Shown here one piece after another: positions 32,341 to 33,239 of a DNA stretch of 33,239 bases. This DNA comes from Streptomyces sp. GTDB taxonomy: Bacteria > Actinomycetota > Actinomycetes > Streptomycetales > Streptomycetaceae. Made by a program: the position numbers and the translations under genes. The stretch lies in contig NZ_JAPSKQ010000063.1 in assembly GCF_031181555.1 (NCBI RefSeq), forward strand, positions 1-33,239, given 5' to 3'. Under the pieces are notes generated by a model, which made no database searches, was not told where the DNA came from, and saw nothing but the letters and a program-made list of their open reading frames with translations. Numbering within the stretch: the first letter of the stretch is position 1; every line of letters starts with the position of its first letter.

Positions 32341-33239
32341 GCCTTCCTCCCCTTCCCGGTCGGCTCGGGCGGCCGGTCGAACTCGTCGGTGACGGTGGGG
32401 ACGGCCTCCCCGTCCCCACCGGTCCAGCGCACGGTCAGCTCGCCGAGCGCGGTCTCCTGCTCGAGGGCGACGGCCTTCTCGCGGTACAGCTCGAGCAGCG
32501 CGAGGAACCGGGCCACGACGGTCAGCGTGTCGTCGGTGTCCTCGACCAGCGCGCGGAAGCTCGCCTCGCCCAGCTCCCTCAGCCGCGCGACGACGATCCC
32601 GGCCTGCTCCTGCACGCTGACCAGCGGCGCGTGGATGTGGTCGACGTACACCTGCGGCCTGGGCCTGGGCTGCATCGCCTTGACCGCGAGCCGGGCGAAG
32701 CCCTCGGGGCCGATGCCGAGGACGACCTCGGGCAGCAGCTCGGCGTGCTGCGGCTCGAGCCCGACGGTACGGGGGTGGCGGCGGGCCTCCGTGTCGAGGC
32801 GGTCGCTGAAGATCTCCGCGATCCGTTTGTACGCGCGGTACTGCAGCAGGCGGGCGAACAGCAGGTCCCGGGCCTCCAGCAGGGCGAGGTCGGCCTCGTC
32901 CTCCACCTCGGCGGCGGGCAGCAGCCGCGCCGCCTTGAGGTCGAGCAGCGTGGCCGCCACGACCAGGAACTCGGTCGTCTCGTCCAGGTCCCAGTCCGCC
33001 CCCAGCGCCCGGATGTACGCCATGAACTCGTCGGTCACCTTGGACAGGGCGACCTCGGTGACGTCCAGCTTGTGCTTCGCGATCAGCTGGAGGAGCAGGT
33101 CGAAGGGACCCTCGAAGTTCGCCAGCCGCACCGTGAACCGGCCGTCGCCCTCCTCACCGCCGTCGGTCCCCGTCCCGGAGACACCGCCCTCGGCCCCCGT
33201 CCCGGGGCCGGTGGCGCCCGCCGACGGCGGCACCGCCGG
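32337..33239 (-). CDS. scpA: Segregation and condensation protein A (5' end at or beyond window edge)
   Basis: This is the kleisin subunit of the SMC-ScpAB complex. At least 298 residues are present: a Gly-rich N-terminal extension, then FTVRLANFEGPFDLLLQLIAKHKLDVTEVAL (SMC-head-binding helices), EFLVVAATLLDLKAARLLP, and a C-terminal winged helix (ELGEASFRALVEDTDDTLTVVARFLALLELYREKAVALEQE). The GTG at 33233 is a possible start, but only 6 nt of upstream sequence are visible and the frame is open to the edge, so the true start may lie outside. It is the first visible gene of the scpA-scpB-rluB run. Confidence 0.93.
   Translation of the reverse strand, partial: PAVPPSAGATGPGTGAEGGVSGTGTDGGEEGDGRFTVRLANFEGPFDLLLQLIAKHKLDVTEVALSKVTDEFMAYIRALGADWDLDETTEFLVVAATLLDLKAARLLPAAEVEDEADLALLEARDLLFARLLQYRAYKRIAEIFSDRLDTEARRHPRTVGLEPQHAELLPEVVLGIGPEGFARLAVKAMQPRPRPQVYVDHIHAPLVSVQEQAGIVVARLRELGEASFRALVEDTDDTLTVVARFLALLELYREKAVALEQETALGELTVRWTGGDGEAVPTVTDEFDRPPEPTGKGRKA

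Overview
The window is about 33 kb of a Streptomyces (or very closely related actinomycete) chromosome. The evidence is high G+C with third-position bias, frequent GTG and TTG starts, AGGAGG-type ribosome sites, 4-nt start/stop overlaps, and a set of Streptomyces-type genes: streptogrisin proteases, a SepF-like protein, a Rpf/LysM hydrolase, WYL regulators and the block der-plsC-cmk-tyrA-aroH / rluB-scpB-scpA. I see no transposase, integrase, phage gene, CRISPR array, tRNA or rRNA.

Layout. 1-2417: two tandem secreted streptogrisin-type serine proteases on the minus strand; the first loses its C-terminus to the window edge. 2760-3929: a DUF5685-type protein with an extreme cysteine-rich tail, divergent from the SepF-like division gene sflA (4221-4658). 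4711-7615: glutaryl-CoA dehydrogenase and a 14-TM drug-efflux MFS protein. 7877-10719: a PIG-V-like membrane glycosyltransferase, a PAP2-like membrane protein with altered phosphatase motifs, and a tiny I78 protease-inhibitor-like protein. 11138-12829: an orphan cytochrome c oxidase subunit I, whose 3' end overlaps a convergent WYL regulator.

13828-20125 is the most unusual part. It is a complete branched-chain-amino-acid-type ABC importer split over a divergent locus. Leftward lie an MTB12-like lipoprotein and a LivJ-like binding lipoprotein. Rightward lie a small membrane protein with a His/Cys cluster, one 1047-residue polypeptide fusing LivH, LivM and LivG through a linker of about 225 residues, and a separate LivF. 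LivF has Arg in place of the Walker A Lys, while the fused LivG has a degraded signature motif. Together these predict one canonical and one degenerate ATP site.

20191-22642: a Rpf-like transglycosylase with LysM, then two poorly known proteins, one with a CxxC/HxxC cluster. 22719-27149 is a housekeeping operon read leftward: aroH-tyrA-cmk-plsC-der. 27362-28553: a Tat-exported Rieske lipoprotein and an intact COG3541-type nucleotidyltransferase. 28479-30563: an NrtR-like Nudix regulator, an ADP-ribosylglycohydrolase and the frameshifted, internally deleted remnant of a second nucleotidyltransferase, preceded by a clear palindromic operator. 30626 to the end: rluB, scpB and scpA (5' end cut by the window), overlapping and read leftward.

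Convergent gene pairs are mostly separated by perfect GC-rich hairpins (4657-4685, 10463-10493, 20141-20166, 22656-22698). Several genes lack a Shine-Dalgarno sequence and have a TANNNT or GATAAT -10 element 6-8 nt before the start codon, which suggests leaderless transcripts.
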